Source of the DNA: Gammaproteobacteria bacterium UBA2955
GTDB lineage: Bacteria > Pseudomonadota > Gammaproteobacteria > Pseudomonadales > Azotimanducaceae
Length of the DNA stretch: 5,842 nucleotides
Direction: 5' to 3'
Assembly (NCBI GenBank): GCA_002348825.1
Contig: DEBN01000073.1
Span: forward strand, 7,039-12,880
Part shown: positions 1 through 5,842 of the stretch, one piece after another
How the letters are laid out: each line of letters begins with the position of its first letter
Numbering within the stretch: position 1 is the stretch's first letter
The notes under the pieces: generated by a model
Seen by the model: the letters and a program-made list of their open reading frames with translations, nothing else
What the model was told of the DNA's origin: nothing
Database searches by the model: none
Translations under genes and position numbers: made by a program

Positions 1-456
1 AGCAGGTTCGGTCATCGCGTAAGCCGAGCGAATTTCGCCGTTCAGCAGCGGTTCTAACCACTGCTTTTTCTGTTCCGGTGTGCCGACTCGCTCCAATACC
101 TCCATATTGCCGGTGTCTGGAGCACTGCAGTTCAGGGATTCCGAAGCTAGGGGCGATTTGCCCAGTTCTGCGGCGATGTAGGCGTAATCAAGATTCGTTA
201 GCCCTTCACCGGTATCCGCGTCGGGAAGGAAAAAATTCCACAATCCGGCGTCTTTCGCCGCTGTTTTGGCGCCGTCCAAGAGTTCCAGTTGCCGCGGATG
301 CCAAGACCAGCGATCGACCTTCTCCGCATCCAGTGCGAAAAACTCCTCGGTGATTGGTTCCACATTTTTCGTGATATGGCTTTGTACCGCCGCCATCAAA
401 GGCTGGGCCTCATCGGACATGGCCAATTCGAAAAGGTCGCTTTCACTGGTAGACAT
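1..456 (-). CDS. Acyl-CoA dehydrogenase, ACAD10/11-like, N-terminal part (3' end beyond window)
   Basis: This is the first 152 residues of a flavin-dependent acyl-CoA dehydrogenase, an enzyme that normally introduces the alpha-beta double bond into an acyl-CoA using FAD. The visible part is the all-helical N-terminal domain (about residues 5-140) and the start of the beta domain. Two signatures are clear: APDTGNMEVL at residues 112-121 followed by EQKKQWLEPLL at 128-138, and AYAMTEP at 145-151, the segment that contacts FAD and substrate. The first two closely match the ACAD10/11 branch (human ACAD11 carries the same APDTGNMEVL and EQKKQWLEPLL strings), so it is a fairly specific subfamily call. 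The catalytic Glu lies outside the window. Start chosen at the ATG at 456-454, preceded by AGGGGG four bases upstream; a second in-frame ATG at 420-418 has no better site. The gene is transcribed divergently from the SDR at 622. Substrate chain type is not determinable. Confidence 0.93.
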   Translation of the reverse strand, partial: MSTSESDLFELAMSDEAQPLMAAVQSHITKNVEPITEEFFALDAEKVDRWSWHPRQLELLDGAKTAAKDAGLWNFFLPDADTGEGLTNLDYAYIAAELGKSPLASESLNCSAPDTGNMEVLERVGTPEQKKQWLEPLLNGEIRSAYAMTEPA

Positions 457-460
457 AATT

Positions 461-466
461 CCCCCT
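461..466 (-). promoter_or_regulatory. Ribosome binding site of the acyl-CoA dehydrogenase
   Basis: On the minus strand the bases read AGGGGG, followed by AATT and then the ATG at 456-454. This purine run at short spacing supports the chosen start over the downstream ATG at 420-418. Confidence 0.6.
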
Positions 467-611
467 GTTTGTTGTTGAGCCGTTGTATTAAAGCTGCCAA
501 AGTTTGTAGCAAGGACATCGAAGTGGGGCAACTGTAATTTTTCGATAAGGCTCGGATGTTTCGGTTGTCGAACAGTGAATCATATGGCCGAGCAGGTCAT
601 CACAGTCATTT

Positions 612-620
612 GGGGAGGGG
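612..620 (+). promoter_or_regulatory. Purine-rich ribosome binding site of the first SDR
   Basis: The run GGGGAGGGG lies one base before the ATG at 622. Its GGGAGG core gives a short but workable spacing. It decides the start in favour of 622 over the in-frame ATG at 556, whose extra 22 residues look unlike an SDR N-terminus. The 556 site does have AAGG at 547-550, so it is not excluded. Confidence 0.6.
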
Positions 621-621
621 T

Positions 622-1401
622 ATGAGCAGATTAGCGGGAAGAATAGCCATCGTTAGCGGAGGTGCTTCGGGTATTGGTCGGGCCAGCGCAGTTCGTTTGG
701 CCGAAGAGGGTGCGCAAGTTGTGGTTGCCGACATCGATAGTGAGCTCGGGCGTCAAGTCTGCGCGGACATCGACGCGAACGGCGGTAGCGCCAGTTTTCA
801 GATGCTCGATGTTACCGCCGAGGATCAGTGGCAGGCGTGCGTCGCCGACACCGTAAAACGCTACGGCGGCCTGAATATCCTTGTGAATAATGCTGGCATT
901 GCAGTGGGCGGCAGCATATTGACCATGAGTCTTGCGGATTGGCAGCGGCAACAGGCGATTAATCTGGATGGGGTGTTCCTCGGCATTAAGCATGCCATCC
1001 CAGCCATGATCGACAGCGGTAACGGCTCGGTGATTAATATTTCTTCTGTAGCCGGCATAAAGGGCGCGGCGAATCTCGCCGCCTATAATGCGACAAAAGG
1101 GGGCGTGCGATTGCTAACCAAGGGCGTTGCTCGGGAATGCGCGGTGAGTCGTTGGCCGGTGCGCGTGAATTCGGTACATCCCGGCGTGATCGAAACGCCG
1201 ATTTGGGACAAGATGAATCCCGAGCTGCTAGAGGCGGGTATGAATACTCTGGATTTGGAGTCTATGGCTGCTCAAACAGTGCCCACAGGCCGGCTCGGCC
1301 AACCGCAAGATATTGCGAACGGCGTGGTTTTCCTCGCCAGTGATGAATCCAGTTATATGACCGGTACTGAACTGATAATTGATGGGGGTTTGTGTGCCTA
1401 A
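622..1401 (+). CDS. Classical short-chain dehydrogenase/reductase (NAD-type, alcohol or hydroxysteroid dehydrogenase-like)
   Basis: A 259-residue cytoplasmic oxidoreductase of the classical SDR family, expected to interconvert an alcohol and a ketone with a nicotinamide cofactor. The Rossmann cofactor loop is SGGASGIG at 12-19 (Ser replaces the usual Thr). Asp37 at the end of the second strand (VVVADID) favours NAD(H) over NADP(H). NNAG is at 89-92, and the complete catalytic tetrad is Asn114, Ser142, Tyr155 and Lys159. The C-terminal half has the [12 protein letters not shown] segment and ends with [19 protein letters not shown], typical of full-length family members. Among known enzymes it most resembles cyclopentanol dehydrogenase and 3-beta/17-beta-hydroxysteroid dehydrogenases, but SDR substrate calls from sequence alone are unreliable. 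It is divergent from the acyl-CoA dehydrogenase and overlaps the next gene by 8 bp. Start at 622 matches the family N-terminus. Confidence 0.95.
   Translation: MSRLAGRIAIVSGGASGIGRASAVRLAEEGAQVVVADIDSELGRQVCADIDANGGSASFQMLDVTAEDQWQACVADTVKRYGGLNILVNNAGIAVGGSILTMSLADWQRQQAINLDGVFLGIKHAIPAMIDSGNGSVINISSVAGIKGAANLAAYNATKGGVRLLTKGVARECAVSRWPVRVNSVHPGVIETPIWDKMNPELLEAGMNTLDLESMAAQTVPTGRLGQPQDIANGVVFLASDESSYMTGTELIIDGGLCA
1384..1388 (+). promoter_or_regulatory. Ribosome binding site inside the SDR 3' end that sets the GTG start of the exported protein
   Basis: GGGGG lies five bases before GTG at 1394-1396. It sits inside the Asp-Gly-Gly codons of the upstream SDR. The alternative ATG at 1382 and TTG at 1379 have no purine-rich site at suitable distance, so GTG 1394 is preferred. 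Confidence 0.6.
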
Positions 1402-2128
1402 GCGAATCCTCGCTGGAGTGCTCATTTGCGCTGCGGCGGGGTCGTTGCAGGCGCAGAATGCCCAGCTCGAATTACCCGATCTCGTGCGGCAAGCGTTTGC
1501 AACCGTGGAATCGGATGTCCAAAGCCATTGGCGATTCTCTGAGGTTTCCCACGATGGTGATGTGGAACGCATTGCGAATTACGATCCAGGTCGTTCCCAG
1601 AGCGAGCAATGGTTGTTGGTTTCTGTTGATGCGAGATCGCCGAGCGCTCAAGAACAAGCTGATTTTCGTCAGCAGAAACGCGAGCAGCGCGAACGGGAAA
1701 GCAAACGCAACGGCGACGCGGCCGCTGGTCCGTTGGATTCCATTAATGTGGACTCAGTGCGATTGCTGGCCGAGGACCGCAACGGGTGGCGTATCGGCTT
1801 TGAGCCGCGAGGTGTCGGTGGCAGTAAGAAAATGATGTCGAAAATGCGCGGTACATTGCACATCAGTAAACCCGAACGGTGCGTAGAGTTCCTAGAAATT
1901 GCCAGCCCTGGGCCATTCAAGCCGCAAATTGGGGTCAAGGTTGAACACTTTCTCAGTCGCTTTGAATTTGCACAGATAACTCAGGCGGGTCAGGCAGCAG
2001 GCCGGTGTGGTCGGCTGCTGCCGGTAACGATGCAGTTCGAAATGACCGTGCGTGCTTTCGGTGTCATGGCTGTCGATCGGGCGATGAGGGCCACTTACAG
2101 CGACTACACGCCGGTGGCTGCCGACTAA
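1394..2128 (+). CDS. Exported protein of unknown function, translationally coupled to the SDR
   Basis: I do not recognise a named family. From GTG 1394 the product is 244 residues. It begins with a Sec signal peptide: Lys3-Arg4, a hydrophobic core at about 5-16, and likely cleavage after Ala20 (SLQA/QN). Cys12 lies in the hydrophobic core without a lipobox, so a soluble periplasmic or secreted protein is expected rather than a lipoprotein. The mature part has a YDP and WLLVSVDA stretch at 63-80, then a highly charged Arg/Glu/Gln helix-like segment at about 86-105. From about 115 to the end are alternating hydrophobic segments suggesting a beta-rich domain, ending in TYSDYTPV. Two mature cysteines (163 and 205) could form a disulfide. 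The pattern loosely recalls LolA/RseB-type half-barrels, which is only a guess. It overlaps the SDR by 8 bp and its stop abuts the opposing SDR. An in-frame ATG at 1382 would add four residues. Confidence 0.85.
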   Translation: MPKRILAGVLICAAAGSLQAQNAQLELPDLVRQAFATVESDVQSHWRFSEVSHDGDVERIANYDPGRSQSEQWLLVSVDARSPSAQEQADFRQQKREQRERESKRNGDAAAGPLDSINVDSVRLLAEDRNGWRIGFEPRGVGGSKKMMSKMRGTLHISKPERCVEFLEIASPGPFKPQIGVKVEHFLSRFEFAQITQAGQAAGRCGRLLPVTMQFEMTVRAFGVMAVDRAMRATYSDYTPVAAD

Positions 2129-2913
2129 GAGGCCGCGTCTATAGACTTGCGACGGAGGCGCTGCATACCCACGAGCCAGCGGTCGACGTTATCACCCTTG
2201 CGCCTTACGTATTCTTCGACCTCAGGATGGGGGAGCACATGAAAACGCTCCTCGCGCATGGTCTCGATCACGACGTCGGCCAGCTGGTCGGCCTCAATAA
2301 TGCCATCGGTCATTCCATCACCCAGACTTTTGGGGCCCATAGCGGTATTAACCCCTTGCGGGCATAACACCGAGACCTTTATACCGTCATCGCCGTGAGT
2401 GATGGCAAGAAATTCTGCAAACTTTACTGCCGCTGCCTTGGTAACCGTATACGGGCCGGAATTTAGCGCGGCTAACAGGCCAGCGGCGGACGCGGTATTT
2501 AACAGGTAACCGGAGCCCCGCTCGAGCATCCCCGGTAAAGCCGCGCGGGCCGCATAGACATGAGACATGACATGCAAATCCCATTGGCTCTGCCAGACGT
2601 CGTTGGCTGCGTCGGTGAGAACGCCGGCGGCGCCGGCGCCAGCGTTGGAGCAAAACACGTCGACCTGTCCGTGCGTGGCGATAGTGTGTTCGGTTAGGGC
2701 GGTAATGTCCGCTTCGTTGGTCACATCGCAGGCTGTGCCCGAGCAACGCAGACCGCTTGGGTCGACGTGCAACGCCGCATCGGCAACTGCCCGAGCATCT
2801 AGATCGGCCAACACAACAGCCTTCGCACCTTCACGCAAAAAAGCGCTGGCCATAGCCTTGCCAATGCCTCCGCTGCCGCCGGTAATTACTGCTACTTTAT
2901 CGTTTAGTTCCAC
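2125..2913 (-). CDS. Classical short-chain dehydrogenase/reductase with His at the catalytic Asn position
   Basis: A 262-residue SDR oxidoreductase, last gene of the minus-strand operon. TGGSGGIG at 11-18 is the cofactor loop. Asp37 after the second strand (VVLADLD) points to NAD(H). SNAG is at 89-92. Ser142, Tyr155 and Lys159 form the catalytic triad, with the family string LLNTASAAGLL around Ser142 and CPQGV after the sixth strand. The fourth member of the usual tetrad, Asn, falls at residue 114 by alignment with the other SDR in this window and is His here (CAT codon at 2574-2572, within WDLHVMSHVYAARA; relatives usually read VNVMAHVYAARA at this place). The C-terminus carries a basic tail (RLRRKS) rather than the TG-IDGG ending of the first SDR, so the two are not recent duplicates. 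The start is GTG at 2913-2911, overlapping the transporter gene by 10 bp. Substrate unknown. Confidence 0.94.
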   Translation of the reverse strand: MELNDKVAVITGGSGGIGKAMASAFLREGAKAVVLADLDARAVADAALHVDPSGLRCSGTACDVTNEADITALTEHTIATHGQVDVFCSNAGAGAAGVLTDAANDVWQSQWDLHVMSHVYAARAALPGMLERGSGYLLNTASAAGLLAALNSGPYTVTKAAAVKFAEFLAITHGDDGIKVSVLCPQGVNTAMGPKSLGDGMTDGIIEADQLADVVIETMREERFHVLPHPEVEEYVRRKGDNVDRWLVGMQRLRRKSIDAAS

Positions 2914-4151
2914 GCTTCCTCCTCAGCCAATGTTAAAACGCGTCTGCGCTGTGCGCGCCTAGTGTACAAAACAAACAACGCAAGAATAGTCAGGTTGACC
3001 CAACCCACTAGCATGGCAAACCCGAACGACCAATCGTAGCTGCCGCGCAGATCGAATAGGACTCCGCCCAAGTAGCCGCCCAAGCCCATGCCCACCCAGC
3101 CAAAAAATGCGGTAATGCTCATGGCGCGTGCAGCGAATCCAGCTGAAACCATGGTTCGTGTGCAGACCAGGATCGCCGACATAACGCCGGAGTAGGTGAA
3201 GCCAAAGAATATAGCCAGCACGTATAGACTGAGTCCAGGATCTAAGTGAGGGAACCATACCACCGAAATCGTTTGCCCAAGAGACATCAGCATATAAGCG
3301 GGCAGGGCGCCAATACTATCGCCGAGTTTGCCGCCTAAAACCCGCCCCAAAGCGCCGCTGAACATCAACAGCATCAACACTTGCGTTGCCGAATCGACGG
3401 GCATGCCCTGATCAGTCAGCAGCGGTACTAAGTGGACGATGGGTACAGACATACAGATGCAGCAAAAAATAATCGCCGCACTGATCCACGCCACGGCTAT
3501 TTTTTCATCAACCGGCAAGTGTTCACTCGCGAGCGTGACGACATCAGTGTTTTGTCGGGTCGGCGATTCTCGAATAAGAAACGCCATGGGGAAGGCAAGA
3601 CAGAAATACCCCACCGCAATGATCAGATAAGCCGTTTGCCAACCGTAAGCACTGATCGCGATACCGGCGCTGAGGGGCATGATGCCCTGGCCGACCGCGC
3701 CGCCGGCCGCGGTAATCCCTAACGCTAACCCGGGTCGTTGGCGGAACCAGAATCCTACATTCGCATACAGTGGTGAGGTTAAAATGGCGTTGCCAAACGC
3801 ACCAAACAAAAAATACAGCCCGTAGAATTGGTAGATGTTTTGATTCTTGCTCAACAGAAATAGGCTTACGGTCATAGCTACCGCGCCGATGAAACCGAAA
3901 TATCTGCTGCCGTAACGATCGGCGATGTGCCCCCAAAGTATGCCGAAAAGTGCAGAAGAAAAAGAAATTACGGTATAGCCGAAGGCCGTCTCGCCGCGGC
4001 TCCAGCCAAACTCGGTAGCGAGCGGTTTTAAAAATACCGATATAGACCCGAGCGCGCCAAACGACAGCGCGCTGAGCACGAAAACGGCAAACACCATAAC
4101 CCAGCCATAGGCAGGATCCCGCTCTGATAACTCACTTGGTTGGCTGGTCAT
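2904..4151 (-). CDS. Major facilitator superfamily transporter, monocarboxylate/oxalate-formate antiporter-like
   Basis: A 415-residue inner-membrane carrier with about 12 hydrophobic segments in two halves, separated by a polar loop at about 195-218. The first half has the MFS motif A, GHIADRYGSR, at 74-83 after the second helix; the second half has the equivalent GRVLGGKLGD at 269-278. RPGLALGITAAGGAVGQ at 139-155 (fourth to fifth helix) and GGYLGGVLFDLRGSY at 358-372 are typical of the MCT/OFA-like carboxylate transporter branch, so a small organic anion is the likeliest substrate, by family inference only. The tail after about 397 is basic, then acidic, consistent with a cytoplasmic C-terminus. 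Start chosen at ATG 4151, ten bases after the amidohydrolase stop. An in-frame GTG at 4190 would add 13 residues and overlap the upstream gene by 29 bp; neither has a clear ribosome site. It overlaps the downstream SDR by 10 bp. Confidence 0.94.
   Translation of the reverse strand: MTSQPSELSERDPAYGWVMVFAVFVLSALSFGALGSISVFLKPLATEFGWSRGETAFGYTVISFSSALFGILWGHIADRYGSRYFGFIGAVAMTVSLFLLSKNQNIYQFYGLYFLFGAFGNAILTSPLYANVGFWFRQRPGLALGITAAGGAVGQGIMPLSAGIAISAYGWQTAYLIIAVGYFCLAFPMAFLIRESPTRQNTDVVTLASEHLPVDEKIAVAWISAAIIFCCICMSVPIVHLVPLLTDQGMPVDSATQVLMLLMFSGALGRVLGGKLGDSIGALPAYMLMSLGQTISVVWFPHLDPGLSLYVLAIFFGFTYSGVMSAILVCTRTMVSAGFAARAMSITAFFGWVGMGLGGYLGGVLFDLRGSYDWSFGFAMLVGWVNLTILALFVLYTRRAQRRRVLTLAEEEAWN
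2918..2923 (-). promoter_or_regulatory. Strong Shine-Dalgarno of the second SDR, embedded in the transporter gene
   Basis: The minus strand reads AGGAGG four bases before the GTG start at 2913. The same bases encode the Glu-Glu-Glu run near the C-terminus of the transporter. This supports the GTG start and translational coupling of the two genes. Confidence 0.8.
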
Positions 4152-4161
4152 GAGATGGGAG

Positions 4162-5842
4162 TTATTGGCTTCGCTGGTAGCGAATTTCACCGCCGATTAG
4201 AGTGTAGTCGACGAGGATACTCTGCAGTTGATCGTCGGGCACGGTGAGCAAGTTATCCGAAAGGACCACGAGGTCGGCGAGCTTGCCAATTTCCAGCGAG
4301 CCCTTGATGTCTTCTTCGAACGCCGAGTAGGCGTTATCTAGGGTGTAGCTTTTCAGTGCCTCCATTCGTGTCATGGCTTGGGCTGGAAAGAATGCCTTGC
4401 CGGTGTTCATAATGCGCGTTACCGAGGCGGCGTATGAAGCGAAGGGGTCTATGTCCTCGACTGGTGCATCGGTACCGTTATTGATTCTCACTCCAGCATC
4501 CAGCAGATCGCGCCATCGGTAGCTCGTTTGTTCGGTGCGATTTGGACCCAGACGCGTGCTGATCCATGGCCCGTCGGAAGTGCAGTGCACTCCCTGTATA
4601 GCCGCGATCACACCCAGCTCGGCAAATCGTTGAATATCGTCGGGATGAATGTGTTGGGCATGTTCGATGCGCCATCTCAGCGCCTTACCTGACGCGCCCT
4701 TGCGTTCCCATATCCGTTCATACAGGTCCAGGGTTTCGCGATTTGCACGCGTGCCGATCGCGTGCGTATTGACTTGGAAGCCGTTCTCGATGGCGACTTC
4801 CGCGGTTTTTTCAATGTCCTCCACTGTTTCTAAAATGAGCCCACGAGTGTTTGGTAAGTCCGCGTAAGGCTCGAGTAACCAGGCACCGTGCGCGCCCAGT
4901 GCGCCATCTATTTGGCGTTTTATCGAACGCACTGTAAGAAAGTCGTTTTCTTCCGATGGCATGTAATAGTCTTTGAGGCGACTCGCCAGCTCTTCGTTGT
5001 TGGCGCCCCGAATCATGACGTAGAGCCTCAGCGGCAGTTGTTTGTTCTGCTCTAAACTGCGAAAAAAGTCGATCTCTGCAAAGCTCGCCCCCGCGTCGTG
5101 AAAAGACGTGATGCCGTGAGCCAGCGCCAGCTGGCCTGCAAGCTGCACTTGTTCGAGTAAATTTTCACGCAACTCCTCAGGGGTTTGCAGCGCCATATAG
5201 TCGGCGATGCTGTCCTCCACTAACTTTTGAGCGTTTTCTCGTAATAGACCCGTGGCCCGTCCCGTCGTGGATCGAACAATCGTGCCGCCATCGGGGTTAG
5301 GCGTGCTGTTGACAATGTTCGCCGCGGCAAGGGCAGCGTCATTTGCGAACGCCGCGTGGCCACTGGCGTGGCCTAAATAGACCGGGTTATCTGGCGCGAC
5401 TTCATTGAGTGGGGTGTTTATCGGCACGCCGTCAACAGTTTTGAACTCTTCGGCCAGCCACTTGTCTTGATGCCAACCCCGGCCAAATATCCAGGCACCG
5501 GGTTCTGCGCTGTCTGCTGCCGCTGCTACCTGACGCACAATTTCGCTAAAAGACTGCGCTTGCGTTAGATCTAAAATCTGTTGCGCCCGTCCAAGACTAA
5601 GAAAGTGTCCGTGTCCTTCTATAAGTCCCGGGATAACTGTGCGGCCTTGCAGGTCGATCACCTCGGTTTCCGAACCGATGCGCGCTTTTAAAGCGCTGGT
5701 GCTACCAAGCGCCTGAATTTTCCCCTGACGCAGAGCGACGGCTTCGTATTGCCGGTTTTCTGCGTCGACGCTGATCACGATGCCGTTGTGTAAAATTAGG
5801 TCCGCTGGCGTGACGTTGGCAGGTTGCGCTGTGTCTTCCTGC
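4162..5842 (-). CDS. YtcJ-like metal-dependent amidohydrolase (amidohydrolase 3 family), 5' end beyond window
   Basis: At least 559 residues of a TIM-barrel hydrolase of the amidohydrolase superfamily; family members include N-substituted formamide deformylase and many uncharacterised enzymes. Numbering from the first complete codon at the right edge, the N-terminal beta-sandwich starts at ADLILHNG (13-20). GLIEGHGHF (72-80) supplies metal ligands His77 and His79. Also visible are GRGWHQDKW (120-128), the HASGHAAF motif (158-165), KRQIDGALG with Lys308, NTHAIG with His360, RIEHAQH with His394, and NNGTDAP with catalytic or metal-binding Asp458. The C-terminal sandwich strand EIGKLADLVVL closes the fold. 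All core metal and catalytic positions are present, so it should be active. The frame stays open to 5842 with no start; the GTG at 5778 lies inside the first beta strand and is not the true start. The residues before position 13 (QEDTAQPANV) look like a linker after an export signal. First visible gene of the minus-strand operon. Confidence 0.94.
   Translation of the reverse strand, partial: QEDTAQPANVTPADLILHNGIVISVDAENRQYEAVALRQGKIQALGSTSALKARIGSETEVIDLQGRTVIPGLIEGHGHFLSLGRAQQILDLTQAQSFSEIVRQVAAAADSAEPGAWIFGRGWHQDKWLAEEFKTVDGVPINTPLNEVAPDNPVYLGHASGHAAFANDAALAAANIVNSTPNPDGGTIVRSTTGRATGLLRENAQKLVEDSIADYMALQTPEELRENLLEQVQLAGQLALAHGITSFHDAGASFAEIDFFRSLEQNKQLPLRLYVMIRGANNEELASRLKDYYMPSEENDFLTVRSIKRQIDGALGAHGAWLLEPYADLPNTRGLILETVEDIEKTAEVAIENGFQVNTHAIGTRANRETLDLYERIWERKGASGKALRWRIEHAQHIHPDDIQRFAELGVIAAIQGVHCTSDGPWISTRLGPNRTEQTSYRWRDLLDAGVRINNGTDAPVEDIDPFASYAASVTRIMNTGKAFFPAQAMTRMEALKSYTLDNAYSAFEEDIKGSLEIGKLADLVVLSDNLLTVPDDQLQSILVDYTLIGGEIRYQRSQ

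Larger units (their letters stand above)
457..621. promoter_or_regulatory. Divergent intergenic region between acyl-CoA dehydrogenase and SDR
   Basis: These 165 bp separate two divergent genes and must hold at least the promoter of the acyl-CoA dehydrogenase and probably that of the SDR pair. On the minus strand a weak sigma70-like candidate is TTGCTA (512-507) with TTTAAT (492-487, 14-bp spacer) or TAATAC (490-485, 16-bp spacer); neither is convincing. On the plus strand TGTAAT at 533-538 resembles a -10 box but has no matching -35. Possible operator elements are three TCGA cores at 518-521, 542-545 and 568-571, two of which form the inverted pair ATCGAA (517-522) and TTCGAT (541-546), and a direct repeat of GTCAT at 596-600 and 605-609. 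No regulator gene lies in the window. That the region is regulatory is well supported by geometry; the individual elements are speculative. Confidence 0.5.

Noticed and set aside
78..537. Plus-strand open frames opposite the acyl-CoA dehydrogenase
   Set aside because: They are antisense to a clearly conserved enzyme, have proline- and arginine-rich shadow composition, and show no ribosome sites or family motifs.
556..621. N-terminal extension of the first SDR from ATG 556
   Set aside because: The 22 extra residues are polar, unlike SDR N-termini, and a purine-rich ribosome site lies directly before ATG 622, which gives the normal family start. AAGG at 547-550 keeps it as a minor alternative.
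2137..2146. Perfect 10-bp palindrome GTCTATAGAC near the convergent junction
   Set aside because: It lies in the SDR coding region, has no loop or T-run, and is too short to stand out from chance, so it is not called as a terminator or operator.
2629..2640. 12-bp palindrome GGCGCCGGCGCC
   Set aside because: It falls in codons for an Ala/Gly run just after the SNAG motif of the second SDR; GC-rich Ala/Gly codons produce such palindromes without any function.
622..2913. The two SDR genes as a recent duplication
   Set aside because: They share only family motifs; C-termini, the region around Ser142 and the tetrad Asn position differ, so they are distinct SDR subfamilies that happen to be near each other.
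2567..2962. 131-codon plus-strand frame opposite the second SDR
   Set aside because: It is a mirror of the conserved SDR sequence, low in complexity (Ala/Pro/Ser-rich), and crosses the SDR-transporter junction with no sign of its own selection.

Overview
The window looks like a piece of a catabolic or accessory-metabolism region from a Gram-negative bacterium, plausibly a marine gammaproteobacterium. That placement is inference: it rests on moderate GC, Sec-type export signals, Shine-Dalgarno sites, tightly packed genes and the protein families present. No taxonomic marker lies in the window. There are no RNA genes, insertion sequences, CRISPR arrays or phage genes.

Layout, left to right. 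(1) Positions 1-456, minus strand: N-terminal 152 residues of an acyl-CoA dehydrogenase of the ACAD10/11-like branch; the rest lies left of the window. (2) Positions 457-621: a 165-bp divergent intergenic region that must carry the 5' signals for genes on both sides. (3) Positions 622-1401, plus strand: a classical short-chain dehydrogenase (SDR), translationally coupled to (4) an exported protein of unknown function at 1394-2128. (5) This pair runs convergently into a three-gene minus-strand operon, with the stop codons of the two converging genes sharing bases at 2125-2128. Read in transcription order, the operon is a YtcJ-like metal-dependent amidohydrolase (5' end beyond the right edge), a 12-TM major facilitator superfamily transporter, and a second classical SDR with an unusual His at the usual catalytic Asn position.

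How the genes may work together (inference): the amidohydrolase would cleave an amide- or ester-like compound, possibly outside the cytoplasm. The MCT/OFA-like transporter would move a small organic acid or alcohol product, and the SDRs would interconvert alcohol and ketone groups. The acyl-CoA dehydrogenase would act on a CoA-activated product. The substrate cannot be read from the sequence. The ACAD11-like enzyme beside an SDR resembles the arrangement in 4-hydroxyacid degradation (the lva levulinate pathway of Pseudomonas putida), but the kinase that pathway needs is not in the window.

I found no evidence for a wholly new biological system. The most unusual items are the uncharacterised exported protein coupled to a cytoplasmic SDR, the Asn-to-His change in the second SDR, and the zero-spacer convergent junction between two apparent operons.
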